From Pedobacter sp. V48 (GTDB lineage: Bacteria > Bacteroidota > Bacteroidia > Sphingobacteriales > Sphingobacteriaceae): a stretch of DNA of 44,555 nucleotides. The stretch is taken from the NCBI RefSeq assembly GCF_000523515.1, contig NZ_AWRU01000012.1, forward strand, positions 25,128 to 69,682, written 5' to 3'. The translations under genes and the position numbers were made by a program. The notes under the pieces were generated by a model. It did not search any database, was not told the DNA's origin, and saw only the letters and a program-made list of their open reading frames with translations. Shown one piece after another: positions 35,189-43,263 of this stretch (its first letter is position 1; every line of letters starts with the position of its first letter).

Positions 35189-35836
35189 TTAAGCAGACTG
35201 GTAAGGGTTATCATGATTCAGCAACCCTTTAACCAAAGCCTTCCACTGCGGATAGGAGAAACCAACCTTGGCACCCCAGCCTACAAAAGTATTTCGGATA
35301 TTGTCCAACGTATTTTCAGTATCCGTATTTGGCACTTCGTTCCGGCCATGCTCTTCCGCATAGATGGTACAGCCAATGCGCTTCACCTGGAAAGTAGAAG
35401 TTGCCTCCTCGGTTAAAAAATGGGCTGTTTGGTCACTACCGGTCAGGGGATTGGCGGAAGGCCTGGCGGTCATGCTCAACACCTCCGCATCATCCAGTAC
35501 CTGCGCTTTAATCTCTTCAATAGTTACCCAATCGTAACCGCCGCCGGTTTGACTACCTGGTCCCGGAATATCAATCCGGATGTGATCACCACTTGTTGCT
35601 TTGCGCTGTATGAGGTTTCCTTCTGCATCGGTAAGAAAAAAGTTTGACATTGCTCCGCCTGCAATTCCCGTCCAACGGTTCACATCCAGCAAACGTTCCT
35701 TTACCGTTTTAAAAAAGTGAATTGCTTCCGCTTCAGAAGCCAGCTGGATCATTTCAACCGCATTCATTTCTGATCCGGTATGCTGAGGCGGTACATGTGC
35801 CGCTCCCGGTTCGTTCTGTTTCTTATTTGTTTCCAT
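35189..35836 (-). CDS. Conserved-looking protein of unknown function (215 aa)
   Basis: A soluble protein with no signal peptide. It begins with a polar, Pro-rich leader, then a helical segment (EMIQLASEAEAIHFFKTVKE), then a beta-rich middle (GDHIRIDIPGPGSQTGGGYD, WVTIEEIKAQVLDD), and ends GFSYPQWKALVKGLLNHDNP. I recognise no family. It lies between the GH130 gene (32 bp) and the FAD/Rieske gene (about 30 bp), so it is very likely expressed with both. Its role is unknown. Confidence 0.75.
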   Translation of the reverse strand: METNKKQNEPGAAHVPPQHTGSEMNAVEMIQLASEAEAIHFFKTVKERLLDVNRWTGIAGGAMSNFFLTDAEGNLIQRKATSGDHIRIDIPGPGSQTGGGYDWVTIEEIKAQVLDDAEVLSMTARPSANPLTGSDQTAHFLTEEATSTFQVKRIGCTIYAEEHGRNEVPNTDTENTLDNIRNTFVGWGAKVGFSYPQWKALVKGLLNHDNPYQSA

Positions 35837-35868
35837 GTTTTTATAGATTTATGTTTAATCAGACAATG

Positions 35869-36930
35869 TTATTTACACGGGCCAAAGCCCATCGTTCCCA
35901 AAATCTCATCGATCGAAAAATAAGCACCGCAAACAAACTCATCAGCAGCGCCATAATATATCGTCAACCGGTCACCCTCCACTACATGACCATTGGTGAA
36001 TACCACAAATCCGAAAAAACCACTGAGTTCATAGCTCTCTGTCGGCACCATGATCGGTTCAATACTTCTGGCCAGTACAATCGAAGGATCGTTCAGATCC
36101 AGCAGTAATGCGCCAAGGCAATACCGGTGTTCTACATTGGCACCATGGTAAATTTCCAGCCAGCCATGTTCAGTTTTGATGGGTGCAGCACCGGCTCCGA
36201 CCCTCGCACTATCCCACATACCCGGCCTGGATTTAATGAGACATTTATGATTGCCCCAATGCAGACCATCCGGAGATTCTGCGAGCCAAATGTAATTGCC
36301 GCCGATGTCCTTACTGCTGGGCCTATGTAAAGCGTAGAACTTCCCGTTAATCTTTTCCTCGAAAATAGCGACGTCCTTATTGTGCGGAGGTAAAATCATT
36401 CCTTTACGCTCAAAATGTTTCCAGTCTGTAGTGATTTGCATGCCTACCCCTACACCGTTATCAGATACCGCAGTATAGGTGAGGTAATATTTTCCCTCCA
36501 ACAGGGCGACTCGACAATCTTCAATACCGAATCTTTCCAGTTTACCCTGCCCGAATATACCAGGGAAACCAGCCTCTTCCTGAAAATGAACCCCATCCAT
36601 ACTGCTCAGCAACCTGAGGTGTGAAACGGTGGTCAGGTAATCCAGTCCCTGGTAATTGAATACCCGCGGATCTGTTGCGATCAGATCTGGGTCATTTAAG
36701 GGTACTTCTATAATTTCCAGTCTGCCTTCATCATTCAGCAAAGGGATAAAAGCCCAACCTTCTACCTGCTTCACACTTTCTGCAACGCGAACCAACAGCC
36801 ATATTTTTCCTTCAAACCTGAATACGCCCGGATTCAGCAGGCAAATGATCTGTAAACCTGTGGCACTCGGGTTGAGGTCTTTGGGCATCAATAATGGGTT
36901 TTCAGCAAAACGCTTGGCAAGATCTCTCAT
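35869..36930 (-). CDS. GH130 family glycoside phosphorylase/hydrolase
   Basis: A 353-residue five-blade propeller. LNPGVFRFEGKIWLLVRVAE at the start with Arg48, RFGIEDCRVALLEGKYYLTY with the proton donor Asp138, and ALHRPSSKDIGGNYIWLAES all fit the family. GH130 enzymes act on beta-mannosides, most as phosphorylases that make mannose 1-phosphate and some as hydrolases. Which one this is depends on phosphate-binding residues that I cannot judge without alignment. No signal peptide, so it works in the cytosol. First gene of a three-gene operon with no transporter or mannose gene near. Confidence 0.85.
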   Translation of the reverse strand: MRDLAKRFAENPLLMPKDLNPSATGLQIICLLNPGVFRFEGKIWLLVRVAESVKQVEGWAFIPLLNDEGRLEIIEVPLNDPDLIATDPRVFNYQGLDYLTTVSHLRLLSSMDGVHFQEEAGFPGIFGQGKLERFGIEDCRVALLEGKYYLTYTAVSDNGVGVGMQITTDWKHFERKGMILPPHNKDVAIFEEKINGKFYALHRPSSKDIGGNYIWLAESPDGLHWGNHKCLIKSRPGMWDSARVGAGAAPIKTEHGWLEIYHGANVEHRYCLGALLLDLNDPSIVLARSIEPIMVPTESYELSGFFGFVVFTNGHVVEGDRLTIYYGAADEFVCGAYFSIDEILGTMGFGPCK

Positions 36931-37257
36931 ATTTATGTACTGTAATTAGAAGATTTAGGGTTTGAAACCGAACGCAGTAAAAAATTAACTTGTGCAAAGC
37001 TGTTTCTACTACGATTTCAATCGTTAACGCTTTCATCAAGGAATTAACCACACTCAGGATAAAAATGTTTCAGTTGCTAAAAAATTGCTTAATATATATC
37101 CAGAATATAAATGCAATGGCAAAAATTTATGACCCGCTACAACCCGCCAGCCAGTAAAACCAATTATACAAAACCATCTTCACTCCAGCTTGTTTTTTAC
37201 CACTAAGGCATATTAATAGACCATCTGTCAACTTTTGAAAAATAAACACCTACAATT
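36931..37257. other. Divergent intergenic region
   Basis: About 330 bp between the GH130 operon (minus) and an acidic small protein (plus), presumably holding both promoters. No convincing -33/-7 pair, hairpin or gene fragment was found. Confidence 0.4.
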
Positions 37258-37491
37258 ATGACAAACGAGCAAAACACAGATCCAAGGGAAGACGACAACC
37301 AACCCAAAAGACAATCAGAAAACGAAAAAGCCAACTATAACTCAATTCCTACTGATGGACCGGTAAGCAAATCAGGTGCAGAAGGAAAATCAGAGCTTCA
37401 AAACAATGAAGGTGAAGACGAGAAAACCGATGACATTTCAGGGGACCTTTCCGGCAACGCTTCAGGAAACACAGATGCAGAAGACCAGTAA
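37258..37491 (+). CDS. Acidic, disordered small protein
   Basis: A 77-residue hydrophilic protein (MTNEQNTDPREDDNQPKRQS ... GDLSGNASGNTDAEDQ) without any hydrophobic segment. Its composition (Asn, Asp, Glu, Gly, Ser) is like that of the acidic proteins at 26116 and 32133. It has no recognised family. Codon use is regular and a Bacteroidota-like AT-rich leader precedes it. Confidence 0.5.
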   Translation: MTNEQNTDPREDDNQPKRQSENEKANYNSIPTDGPVSKSGAEGKSELQNNEGEDEKTDDISGDLSGNASGNTDAEDQ

Positions 37492-37500
37492 CCCAGCTGA

Positions 37501-37647
37501 GCGGAAACAGATCATTTTTTTGGTGACAGCCTGACCGCTGGATATGGCCTTCGGTCAGCCTCCACCGAATCCTTTCCAGCGCTTTTACAACATAAAATCA
37601 ACCATGCAGGATTTGATTACCAAATCACCAATGCAGGAGTCAGCAAC
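37501..37647 (+). pseudogene. N-terminal fragment of a TesA-like SGNH arylesterase
   Basis: The frame after the stop at 37498-37500 reads FFGDSLTAGYGLRSASTESF, then PALLQHKINHAGFDYQITNA and GVSN. This is block I (GDSL with its Ser) and the following helix and strand of TesA/arylesterase proteins. Then it stops matching, and the end of a histidine kinase follows in the next bases. The start codon and the rest of the enzyme are missing. Confidence 0.72.
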
Positions 37648-37649
37648 CC

Positions 37650-37777
37650 CGGGCATCAGCAAAGAAAAGCCTTGGCCTTTCATCTGCGCTAACATCATCC
37701 GTAAACATGACGGAGAAGTTGGTGTAAATAGTGTATCCGGACAGGGATCAACCTTCTGGTTCAATTTACCAAAATGA
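37650..37777 (+). pseudogene. C-terminal fragment of a histidine kinase
   Basis: The frame ending at the stop 37775-37777 gives ICANIIRKHDGEVGVNSVSG and QGSTFWFNLPK, the last 35 residues of a HATPase domain. A one-base shift places the G2 box (GLGLF-like) in the neighbouring frame just upstream. It follows the TesA fragment without a gap, so the two are fused by rearrangement. The convergent kinase gene ends 2 bp further on, but this fragment is on the other strand and is not part of it. Confidence 0.72.
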
Positions 37778-37779
37778 CA

Positions 37780-38874
37780 TTAAGCCAAAACGTGCTCTTC
37801 ACCCAGGGGAAGAAAAACGCTGAATACCGAACCTTCCCCTGGCGTACTGCTTACGGTAATTTTACCTCCGGCAGTTTCCAGGGTCTGTTTGACCAGATAT
37901 AATCCTACGCCATTGCCCTCAACAATACGGGCAACCCGGTTATATTTTTCAAAAATAGAAAGCTGATGCTGCTGATCAATTCCAATCCCGTTGTCGCTCA
38001 CACTGATCACCATGTAACCATCCTGCTGCGTTGATTTAATCAGGATCTGCGGTGCCCGGTCAGCAGCAGCGTAATTGACTGCATTATTCACCAGGTTATA
38101 TAGAATACTTCTTAGTTTACGCCGGGCAAAAGTAATTTCGGACACGCCAATTTCCATCTTAATCACCGCTTTTGACTCCTGCAATTGGGCGGCCAGGGTC
38201 AGCCGGACGTCTTCCAAAATATTCTGCAAATCCAGCAGCTCTTCCACCGCCTGGTACTTCTGCCCCTGCCAGCGGTGGTGTACAAGATCAGCAATAATAT
38301 CTTTCATTTTTACAAGGCTGCCTTCCACCTTGCTGAGCAGCACGGGAAACTTAGCCAATCCTTTTTCAGGAAGTTTTTTAAGCAATTCAACACTCAAACC
38401 AAGCGAAGTCAGGGGATTTTTAATGTCATGGGCGATGGTGTCCAGCAATAACTCATGCTCAGAAATGAGCTTTTCCTGTTCCTTCAGATCCCTGATTCGG
38501 GCAGTGATGTCTATAAAAGTAATGATCACACCATCAGTCTTGCCGCTCTTGTGAACGATATAGGGCAACACATTCATCTGGTACCAGCGGCGGTCTGTTG
38601 TTTGAATTTCCTTTTCCAGGATCTCACTGGAATCAATTACATGCTGGATGTTGTCCAGGATGGTCGGAAACCTAAAATTCTCTTTTACGTTGGTCAGGGG
38701 CTGCCCGATGTGTTCCTCCCGAAGGTTAAACTGTTTCATCGCAGGAGGCGTAAACTTCCTCAGGATCAGCTCGGCATCAACAAAGAGCTGGGGAATGATC
38801 GTATTACGGAAATAATTCTCCAGTTCATCATTGAGTTCGATCAGCGTTGTGATCTGTTCGCTTTTACTTTGCAT
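37780..38874 (-). CDS. PAS sensor histidine kinase
   Basis: A 364-residue soluble kinase. An N-terminal coiled helix (LIELNDELENYFRNTIIPQL) leads to a PAS domain (about 28-130, of the type found next to CheR-like proteins). It is followed by HisKA with His149 in DTIAHDIKNPLTSLG, N-box NLVNNAVNYAA, G1 SDNGIGIDQQ, and G2 GVGLYLVKQ. All catalytic boxes are present. No membrane helix, so it senses a cytosolic cue. No response regulator lies beside it; the stand-alone receivers of the window are candidates (inference). Confidence 0.92.
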   Translation of the reverse strand: MQSKSEQITTLIELNDELENYFRNTIIPQLFVDAELILRKFTPPAMKQFNLREEHIGQPLTNVKENFRFPTILDNIQHVIDSSEILEKEIQTTDRRWYQMNVLPYIVHKSGKTDGVIITFIDITARIRDLKEQEKLISEHELLLDTIAHDIKNPLTSLGLSVELLKKLPEKGLAKFPVLLSKVEGSLVKMKDIIADLVHHRWQGQKYQAVEELLDLQNILEDVRLTLAAQLQESKAVIKMEIGVSEITFARRKLRSILYNLVNNAVNYAAADRAPQILIKSTQQDGYMVISVSDNGIGIDQQHQLSIFEKYNRVARIVEGNGVGLYLVKQTLETAGGKITVSSTPGEGSVFSVFLPLGEEHVLA

Positions 38875-39030
38875 ATGGTAAGATTGATGTCCAGACGGAC
38901 ATATAAGGCCAAATTAGTATAAACATTGGCTAACGTTTTCCGGCATTTGACATTAATCTCAAACAAGCAACATTAATGCAGTTCATGCCATACCGCAAGA
39001 ATGAATTCGCCTTTTGAACTTCAGTTAAGC

Positions 39031-39066
39031 AAAAAAAAACATCCATCTTACTAGATGGATGTTTTT
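39031..39066 (-). terminator. Strong terminator behind the cold-shock gene
   Basis: A perfect 13-bp stem AAAAACATCCATC/GATGGATGTTTTT with a 6-base loop. On the minus strand the right arm is followed by nine T in all, giving a classic Rho-independent stop 23 bases after the cold-shock gene. Confidence 0.85.
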
Positions 39067-39088
39067 ACCAATTTATGAAGGAATCTAA

Positions 39089-39280
39089 TTAGCTGATTTT
39101 AACATTAATTGCATTCAAGCCTTTTTTACCTTGCTCGATGTCATAGCTTACTGAATCATTCTCACGAATATTGTCCATTAAACCAGAAGAATGAACAAAG
39201 ATTTCGCTATCACCATTCGCTGGTACGATAAATCCAAAACCTTTTGTCTCATTGAAAAATTTTACTGTTCCTTGTTGCAT
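39089..39280 (-). CDS. Cold-shock domain protein (CspA family)
   Basis: A 63-residue single cold-shock domain. RNP1 is KGFGFI (residues 13-18) and RNP2 is EIFVHSS (26-32), with MQQGTVKFFNETKGFG at the start. It binds single-stranded RNA and DNA and melts mRNA structure at low temperature or under stress. It is a single gene with its own terminator. A -7-like element (TACCTTTG) lies 23-30 bases upstream of the start. Confidence 0.95.
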   Translation of the reverse strand: MQQGTVKFFNETKGFGFIVPANGDSEIFVHSSGLMDNIRENDSVSYDIEQGKKGLNAINVKIS

Positions 39281-39302
39281 TATATTTTTATTTAATTGCA
39301 GC

Positions 39303-39310
39303 CAAAGGTA
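39303..39310 (-). promoter_or_regulatory. Possible -7 element of the cold-shock gene
   Basis: Minus-strand TACCTTTG matches the Bacteroidota -7 consensus TAnnTTTG exactly. There is no good TTTG at the -33 distance, so the promoter is only half supported. The leader would be short, near 16 bases, unlike the long leaders of enterobacterial cspA. Confidence 0.4.
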
Positions 39311-39411
39311 ATCAAATAATTCACATAAAGAATTTTATTTTAATAAAATAAAAACTGTGAAATTTTATTCTATCAAATAATTTATGAGCAAAATATTTTT
39401 CCGACCCTAAT

Positions 39412-39705
39412 TCAGGCGACCAGCTTGAGATTTAGTTTCTTAAAGACCTCTTTGGTAATCAGGCGAACATTCGCCGCAAGCTGATCGTAGCTGCAATGCA
39501 GCAGGCCCTGAGGCAGCGGAATACCATTTTCCCGTTTGATCAAATCAATAGTGATCACCGAATCAATGGCAATCTGCTCATCCCCCTCGAGCGAACTGTA
39601 AAGTCTGCTGGCGAACTTCTCATCAGCACCGAGACTGAAACATCCGTAGGTTTCCATTCCGGCAGAAGTCCTTATATTCAGTGATATTTCATAATTGGCC
39701 TCCAT
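39412..39705 (-). CDS. Small protein of unknown function (97 aa)
   Basis: I start at MEANYEISLNIRTSAGMETY (ATG at 39705), because the longer upstream frame is antisense and out of frame to the Hsp20 gene and has no leader. The protein looks like an alpha/beta fold with a strand-rich N-terminal half (YEISLNIRT, YGCFSLGADEKFASRLYSSL) and a helical end (QLAANVRLITKEVFKKLNLK). I recognise no family. It lies behind the Hsp20 gene and its terminator on the same strand. Confidence 0.65.
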   Translation of the reverse strand: MEANYEISLNIRTSAGMETYGCFSLGADEKFASRLYSSLEGDEQIAIDSVITIDLIKRENGIPLPQGLLHCSYDQLAANVRLITKEVFKKLNLKLVA

Positions 39706-39730
39706 AATACAATAATTAATTAAATGAAAT

Positions 39731-39753
39731 AAAAAAGCCGCCCGAAGGCAGCT
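39731..39753 (-). terminator. Terminator behind hsp20
   Basis: On the minus strand AGCTGCC-TTCG-GGCGGCT forms a 7-bp stem (one G-T pair) with a very stable UUCG tetraloop, followed by TTTTTTATTT. It lies 28 bases after the Hsp20 stop. Confidence 0.85.
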
Positions 39754-39781
39754 CGTGGCATTTGTATAAATCAAAGATGCA

Positions 39782-40228
39782 TTACTTAATTTCAATCTGG
39801 CGGCTTTGCATTTTAGCCTCTTCCCTTTTAGCGATGTCCACGCACAATACTCCATCTGCATACTTTGCTTCAATGCCATTCTCATCTGCGGCATCAGGCA
39901 GCGTAAAAGAACGCACAAATGAACTATAACTAAATTCTTTCTTGTTGTAATTTCGCTCTTGCCCACGCTCCTGCTGAGTTTGCTCCGCCGAAACGCTCAA
40001 TACGTTCCTTTCTAAAGAAAGTTTAAAATCTTCCTTCTTCAGACCCGGAGCCGCAAGCTCCACATGATAGTGATCTTTACTCTCACTGATATTGACAGCA
40101 GGTACACGCGCCATCATCCGATCGGAAAAGAAAGTGTCATTGAAAACAGAATCTAAAATACCATCAAAGCCAGTCATCAGGCCATTGTTCTTCACATTGC
40201 CATTTGGATTAAATTTAACCAGTGTCAT
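39782..40228 (-). CDS. Hsp20/alpha-crystallin small heat-shock protein
   Basis: A 148-residue chaperone. Short N-terminal arm (MTLVKFNPNGNV), alpha-crystallin domain from about 40 to 135 (VNISESKDHYHVELAAPGLK, ERNVLSVSAEQTQQE, FVRSFTLPDAADENGIEAKY) and the C-terminal IEIK anchor. It forms oligomers and holds unfolding proteins in the cytosol. Its ribosome site AAGGAGGA, seven bases before the ATG, is unusually strong for this phylum and should give high translation. A relic of a second Hsp20 gene lies at 3562-3648. Confidence 0.95.
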   Translation of the reverse strand: MTLVKFNPNGNVKNNGLMTGFDGILDSVFNDTFFSDRMMARVPAVNISESKDHYHVELAAPGLKKEDFKLSLERNVLSVSAEQTQQERGQERNYNKKEFSYSSFVRSFTLPDAADENGIEAKYADGVLCVDIAKREEAKMQSRQIEIK

Positions 40229-40235
40229 AGGTCTT

Positions 40236-40243
40236 TCCTCCTT
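40236..40243 (-). promoter_or_regulatory. Strong Shine-Dalgarno site of hsp20
   Basis: AAGGAGGA on the minus strand with ideal spacing of seven bases to the start of hsp20. Most genes in this window have only AT-rich leaders, so this site stands out and fixes the start at 40228. Confidence 0.7.
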
Positions 40244-40512
40244 AAATTGATTTTTAGTGATTAAAACTTACAATTAATTAAACTTGAACATCGTGTTCCT
40301 CCAAGATATATCCAATGGAATGCCAAAGCAATTTCAGCCCCAATCAGCTGCATATTTTGCAGAAAAAATGAAAAAATTTCAGTTAAAATGTCAAAAATTC
40401 ATCATCACCAAAGGCAAAACACTGGCGCCATAAACCGACTAGGTAACCAACAAGGATTAAATTCAACCTTCGGGCTTTATTTGAAGTCATGCATTACAAG
40501 TACCTCTATCAG

Positions 40513-40785
40513 CTAAATTCTGTTTAATTTTGCCCAACGGTTGAACAAATCAAACGGTTTAGCTATAAAACTTTCGGCTTCACAAGTCCTGGCAGCATCT
40601 TCACTCCTCTGCGAAGACATGATTAAAACAGGCAAAACGCTACTGCGGGAATCTCTTCTGATTTGATGACAAAGATCAATGCCATTTCCGTCTGGTAACA
40701 TGACATCCAGCAAGAACAGATCTCGCAATTCTTTGTTCGCCAAACATATAATAACCAACTCCGGGCATTGTACCAAACCAAACAT
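40513..40785 (-). pseudogene. Truncated response regulator receiver
   Basis: The frame gives DLFLLDVMLPDGNGIDLCHQ with the phospho-acceptor Asp, VLPVLIMSSQRSEDAA, and ESFIAKPFDL with the Lys. The normal N-terminal strand with the acidic pair is lacking. Before DLFLL the sequence (QCPELVIICLANKEL) no longer looks like a receiver helix, and after KPFDL it ends out of pattern (FNRWAKLNRI). It is most similar to the receiver at 2935-3292. It is probably dead because both ends are lost. Confidence 0.65.
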
Positions 40786-40867
40786 AGAAGTATCGTCACA
40801 TCAGCTACCCTACTTGTAAAACCAATTGCTCACCAGATAAGCGTTCAACCAATTTTCACCATCTTGA

Positions 40868-41480
40868 TTAAAACCGTAGCGCTGTTAGTGATTCCAGCAA
40901 TTCAATCATCGCTCTGGCAGTTGGTCCGCCGACAATGGATTTTGTCCGGTAACCAGCAGGTCGTCACGCTCCACGTGACTGGTGAACGGAATTAAATGCC
41001 GGTTTGACTTCTGCGCCCAGTTCCTCCAACCGGCTTTGTAACCGGTAAGGCACATGACCACTGCTTCCGGTCATCACTTCTTCGGTATTGCTGAATGCAG
41101 CAAGCACCTTACCCTAAGGCAAGCCCGGCGGCACGGATCAAAGCCGCGTGGCCATGGCAGACCACTCTACCGGTTTTCCAGCATCCAGGAAAACCAAAAT
41201 CAGCTGTCCGCTTAAATCGCTGCCGGCAAGATCCCAGATTGGTCCGTGTCCACCGGGATACAACAAAGCATCGTAATCGCCCGCACTCATCCCTGTGATC
41301 CTGTCAGTATTCTTAAAAGCAGTCTTGGCGATTTCATCATCGTTAAAACGACGGTTAGAAGCTGTAATCTTTTCGGTCAGTTCACTCAACGGGTCCACCA
41401 GAAGAGTACCTCCCATTGGACTCACAGGATGACCTGGTATCCCTGGTCATCACCACTTTGTTTATTAGATCAACAATAGT
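40868..41480 (-). pseudogene. DJ-1/PfpI family protein, multiply frameshifted
   Basis: Pieces of one protein can be read in order on the minus strand across different frames: GYQVIL; SPMGGTLLVDPLSELTE with RRFNDDEIAKTAF; SAGDYDALLYPGGHGPIWDL; VVCHGHAALIRAAG with the nucleophile Cys; AFSNTEEVMTG with RLEELGAEVKPAF; and FTSHVERDDLLVTGQNPLSA. This is the full layout of DJ-1/PfpI class I amidotransferase-like proteins (glyoxalase or chaperone roles). At least four frame changes and stops break it, so it is well decayed but still collinear. It ends at a stop at 40868-40870. Confidence 0.85.
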
Positions 41481-41718
41481 CTCTATCCAAATACCTTAAC
41501 TCTTTGAAATAGATTAAAAACGGACGGACTATCCTGGGCTAGTTCAAAATTCCTGTATTTAGGATTGATATAAACATCCTGGACGATAGCATTACACATT
41601 ATATCGTGTGTACGAAGAACTTACTCCTTTTTTTCAATTTTGGAACAGTATTTGGTAGGTGCAAGACTGGGGTGCGAGCAAACAAATTCTTAAATTTTTA
41701 CCATAAACAAAGACAACT

Positions 41719-42177
41719 ATGTTTGATCAACTTATCCAAGTGCTCCAACAACATGGAAAGGAGTCTGTCATTAACAATGCAGATGTTCCCAATGAGTACA
41801 ATGAAGGCGTATTGCAAGAAGCAAACGGTTCCATTATGAATGTAATAACTGATATGGTGGCCAACGGCCAGGGGCACCAGCTTGCTGCTGCTGCAACTGA
41901 CCCTAACCATCAAGCCGCCCAGCTAATGCAAAATGGTTTTGTAGAAAACATTATGCAGAAATTCGGCATCAACGGAGCAGCTGCTCAAAGCATTGCGGCG
42001 TCATTAATCCCCGCAGTTTTATCCTCGTTGGCCAATGGACAAGGTGGAGCTTCGGGCAGTAGCACAGGAGGTTTCAGCCTGGACACTATTACTTCAGTTC
42101 TAGGCAAAACGGCTTTAGACAAAGATGGCGATGGCAAACTCGGCCTTGGCGATATCACTAAACTGTTTGGTGCCTGA
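41719..42177 (+). CDS. DUF937 family protein with EF-hand-like loop
   Basis: A 152-residue protein: a helical N-terminal region (MFDQLIQVLQQHGKESVINN), a Gly/Ala-rich middle typical of DUF937 (ANGQGHQLAAAATD, NGAAAQSIAASLIPAVLSSL) and a C-terminal EF-hand-like calcium loop DKDGDGKLGLGD with all acidic positions filled. No signal peptide. It is first in a three-gene run with a BON lipoprotein (47 bp) and a BON/SH3 protein (27 bp). Function unknown; the group is common in Bacteroidota stress and envelope contexts. Confidence 0.85.
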   Translation: MFDQLIQVLQQHGKESVINNADVPNEYNEGVLQEANGSIMNVITDMVANGQGHQLAAAATDPNHQAAQLMQNGFVENIMQKFGINGAAAQSIAASLIPAVLSSLANGQGGASGSSTGGFSLDTITSVLGKTALDKDGDGKLGLGDITKLFGA

Positions 42178-42224
42178 TAATACCATAATGTAAACCTATT
42201 TTTTTACCTCAAAATTTAATCAGA

Positions 42225-42713
42225 ATGAAACTTACAAAAGTGTTTGCTGTTGTTCCTATTTTGGCAATATCATTAATGGTGTCCTGTGGCCCTAACGATG
42301 CAGATATTCAGGCTAAAGTGACTGAAACACTGAAGACGGTTCCTGGCATTAGTGCCCAGGTAAAAGAAGGCGTATTAACCCTTAGCGGTAATGTGTCTGA
42401 TGCAGCCGCTAAAACGGCTGCCGAAGCTGCCGTAAAAGAAGAGAAAGGGATAAAGAGTATCGTGAATAATATTACGATTACCCCTAGTTTATCGTCTGTT
42501 GTTGCCCCCATTGCTATGGCGGCTGACGAAGCACTGACTAAAGCAGTGAGAGATGCCACCAAAGATTACCAGGGAGTAACGGCGGTTGTAAAAGATGGCA
42601 TTATTTCTTTAAAGGGCACACTGAGTGCCGATAAATGGAAAAGACTTAAAATGACATTGGACGGATTAGGCCCTAAAAAAGTGGATGCTTCCGGTATCAG
42701 TATAGCAAAATAA
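42225..42713 (+). CDS. BON-domain lipoprotein
   Basis: A 162-residue protein with a lipoprotein signal (PILAISLMVSC, lipid-bearing Cys21), then two BON domains (about 28-87 with VKEGVLTLSGNVSD and about 98-158 with VKDGIISLKGTLSADK). BON domains bind phospholipid surfaces, as in OsmY. It should sit in the periplasm anchored to a membrane and help envelope stability under osmotic or acid stress. Co-transcription with the DUF937 and SH3 proteins is likely. Confidence 0.9.
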   Translation: MKLTKVFAVVPILAISLMVSCGPNDADIQAKVTETLKTVPGISAQVKEGVLTLSGNVSDAAAKTAAEAAVKEEKGIKSIVNNITITPSLSSVVAPIAMAADEALTKAVRDATKDYQGVTAVVKDGIISLKGTLSADKWKRLKMTLDGLGPKKVDASGISIAK

Positions 42714-42740
42714 TTAGTCAACAGTATAAAATATAAAACG

Positions 42741-43160
42741 ATGTTACAAGAAAAATATAAAGAGTTGATAGACTCTGCACACTCATCGGGCGTTGCACAA
42801 TTACAAGTACAGGAAATTGAAAACGTTCTTCATATTGCAGGGGAAGCACCTTCGGGAATTGTAAAAGATCAACTTTGGGATATCTACAATAAAATTGATC
42901 CCAACTATCTAGCCGGGGACTTAGTACTTGATGTAAATGTCGCTACGGCAGTAAACGTGACCAAAGTAAGAGTCACTACAGATTCATCAAATCTTAATAT
43001 ACGTAAAGGTCCTGGAACTGACCAGCCGATAGTTGGCAAAGCCGCTCACGATGAAATCATTACACTGGTAAACAAGTCTAACAAGCAATGGTGGCTTGTA
43101 CGTACTAATGATGGAGAGGAAGGCTATAGTTACGCCCAATATTTACAACCCGTAGAGTAA
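42741..43160 (+). CDS. Small protein with BON-like region and bacterial SH3 domain
   Basis: A 139-residue protein. Residues 1-65 are an alpha/beta region that looks like a BON-type fold (VQEIENVLHIAGEAPSG, DQLWDIYNKIDPNYLAGDLV). Residues about 75-138 are a bacterial SH3 domain with SSNLNIRKGPGTDQPIVGKA and WWLVRTNDGEEGYSYAQYL. No signal peptide is visible, which is odd since bacterial SH3 domains usually bind the cell wall. It is third in the DUF937-BON-SH3 operon, followed by a terminator. Confidence 0.82.
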   Translation: MLQEKYKELIDSAHSSGVAQLQVQEIENVLHIAGEAPSGIVKDQLWDIYNKIDPNYLAGDLVLDVNVATAVNVTKVRVTTDSSNLNIRKGPGTDQPIVGKAAHDEIITLVNKSNKQWWLVRTNDGEEGYSYAQYLQPVE

Positions 43161-43227
43161 ATTTTATTCAAAAAAGGCCGCTCAACTTTTTGAAGCAATA
43201 AAAAATCTTCATGAAAATTGGAGCCAT

Positions 43228-43263
43228 AAAAGAAGCAGGAAATTATGTCCCCTGCTTCTTTTT
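43228..43263 (+). terminator. Terminator of the DUF937-BON-SH3 operon
   Basis: A 10-bp perfect stem AAGAAGCAGG/CCTGCTTCTT with an 11-base loop and TTT after it, about 70 bases downstream of the SH3 gene. Confidence 0.75.

Noticed and set aside
39706..39966. Upstream extension of the 97-residue gene
   Set aside because: The extension is antisense to nothing but out of frame within hsp20 and crosses the hsp20 terminator, so it is a shadow frame.
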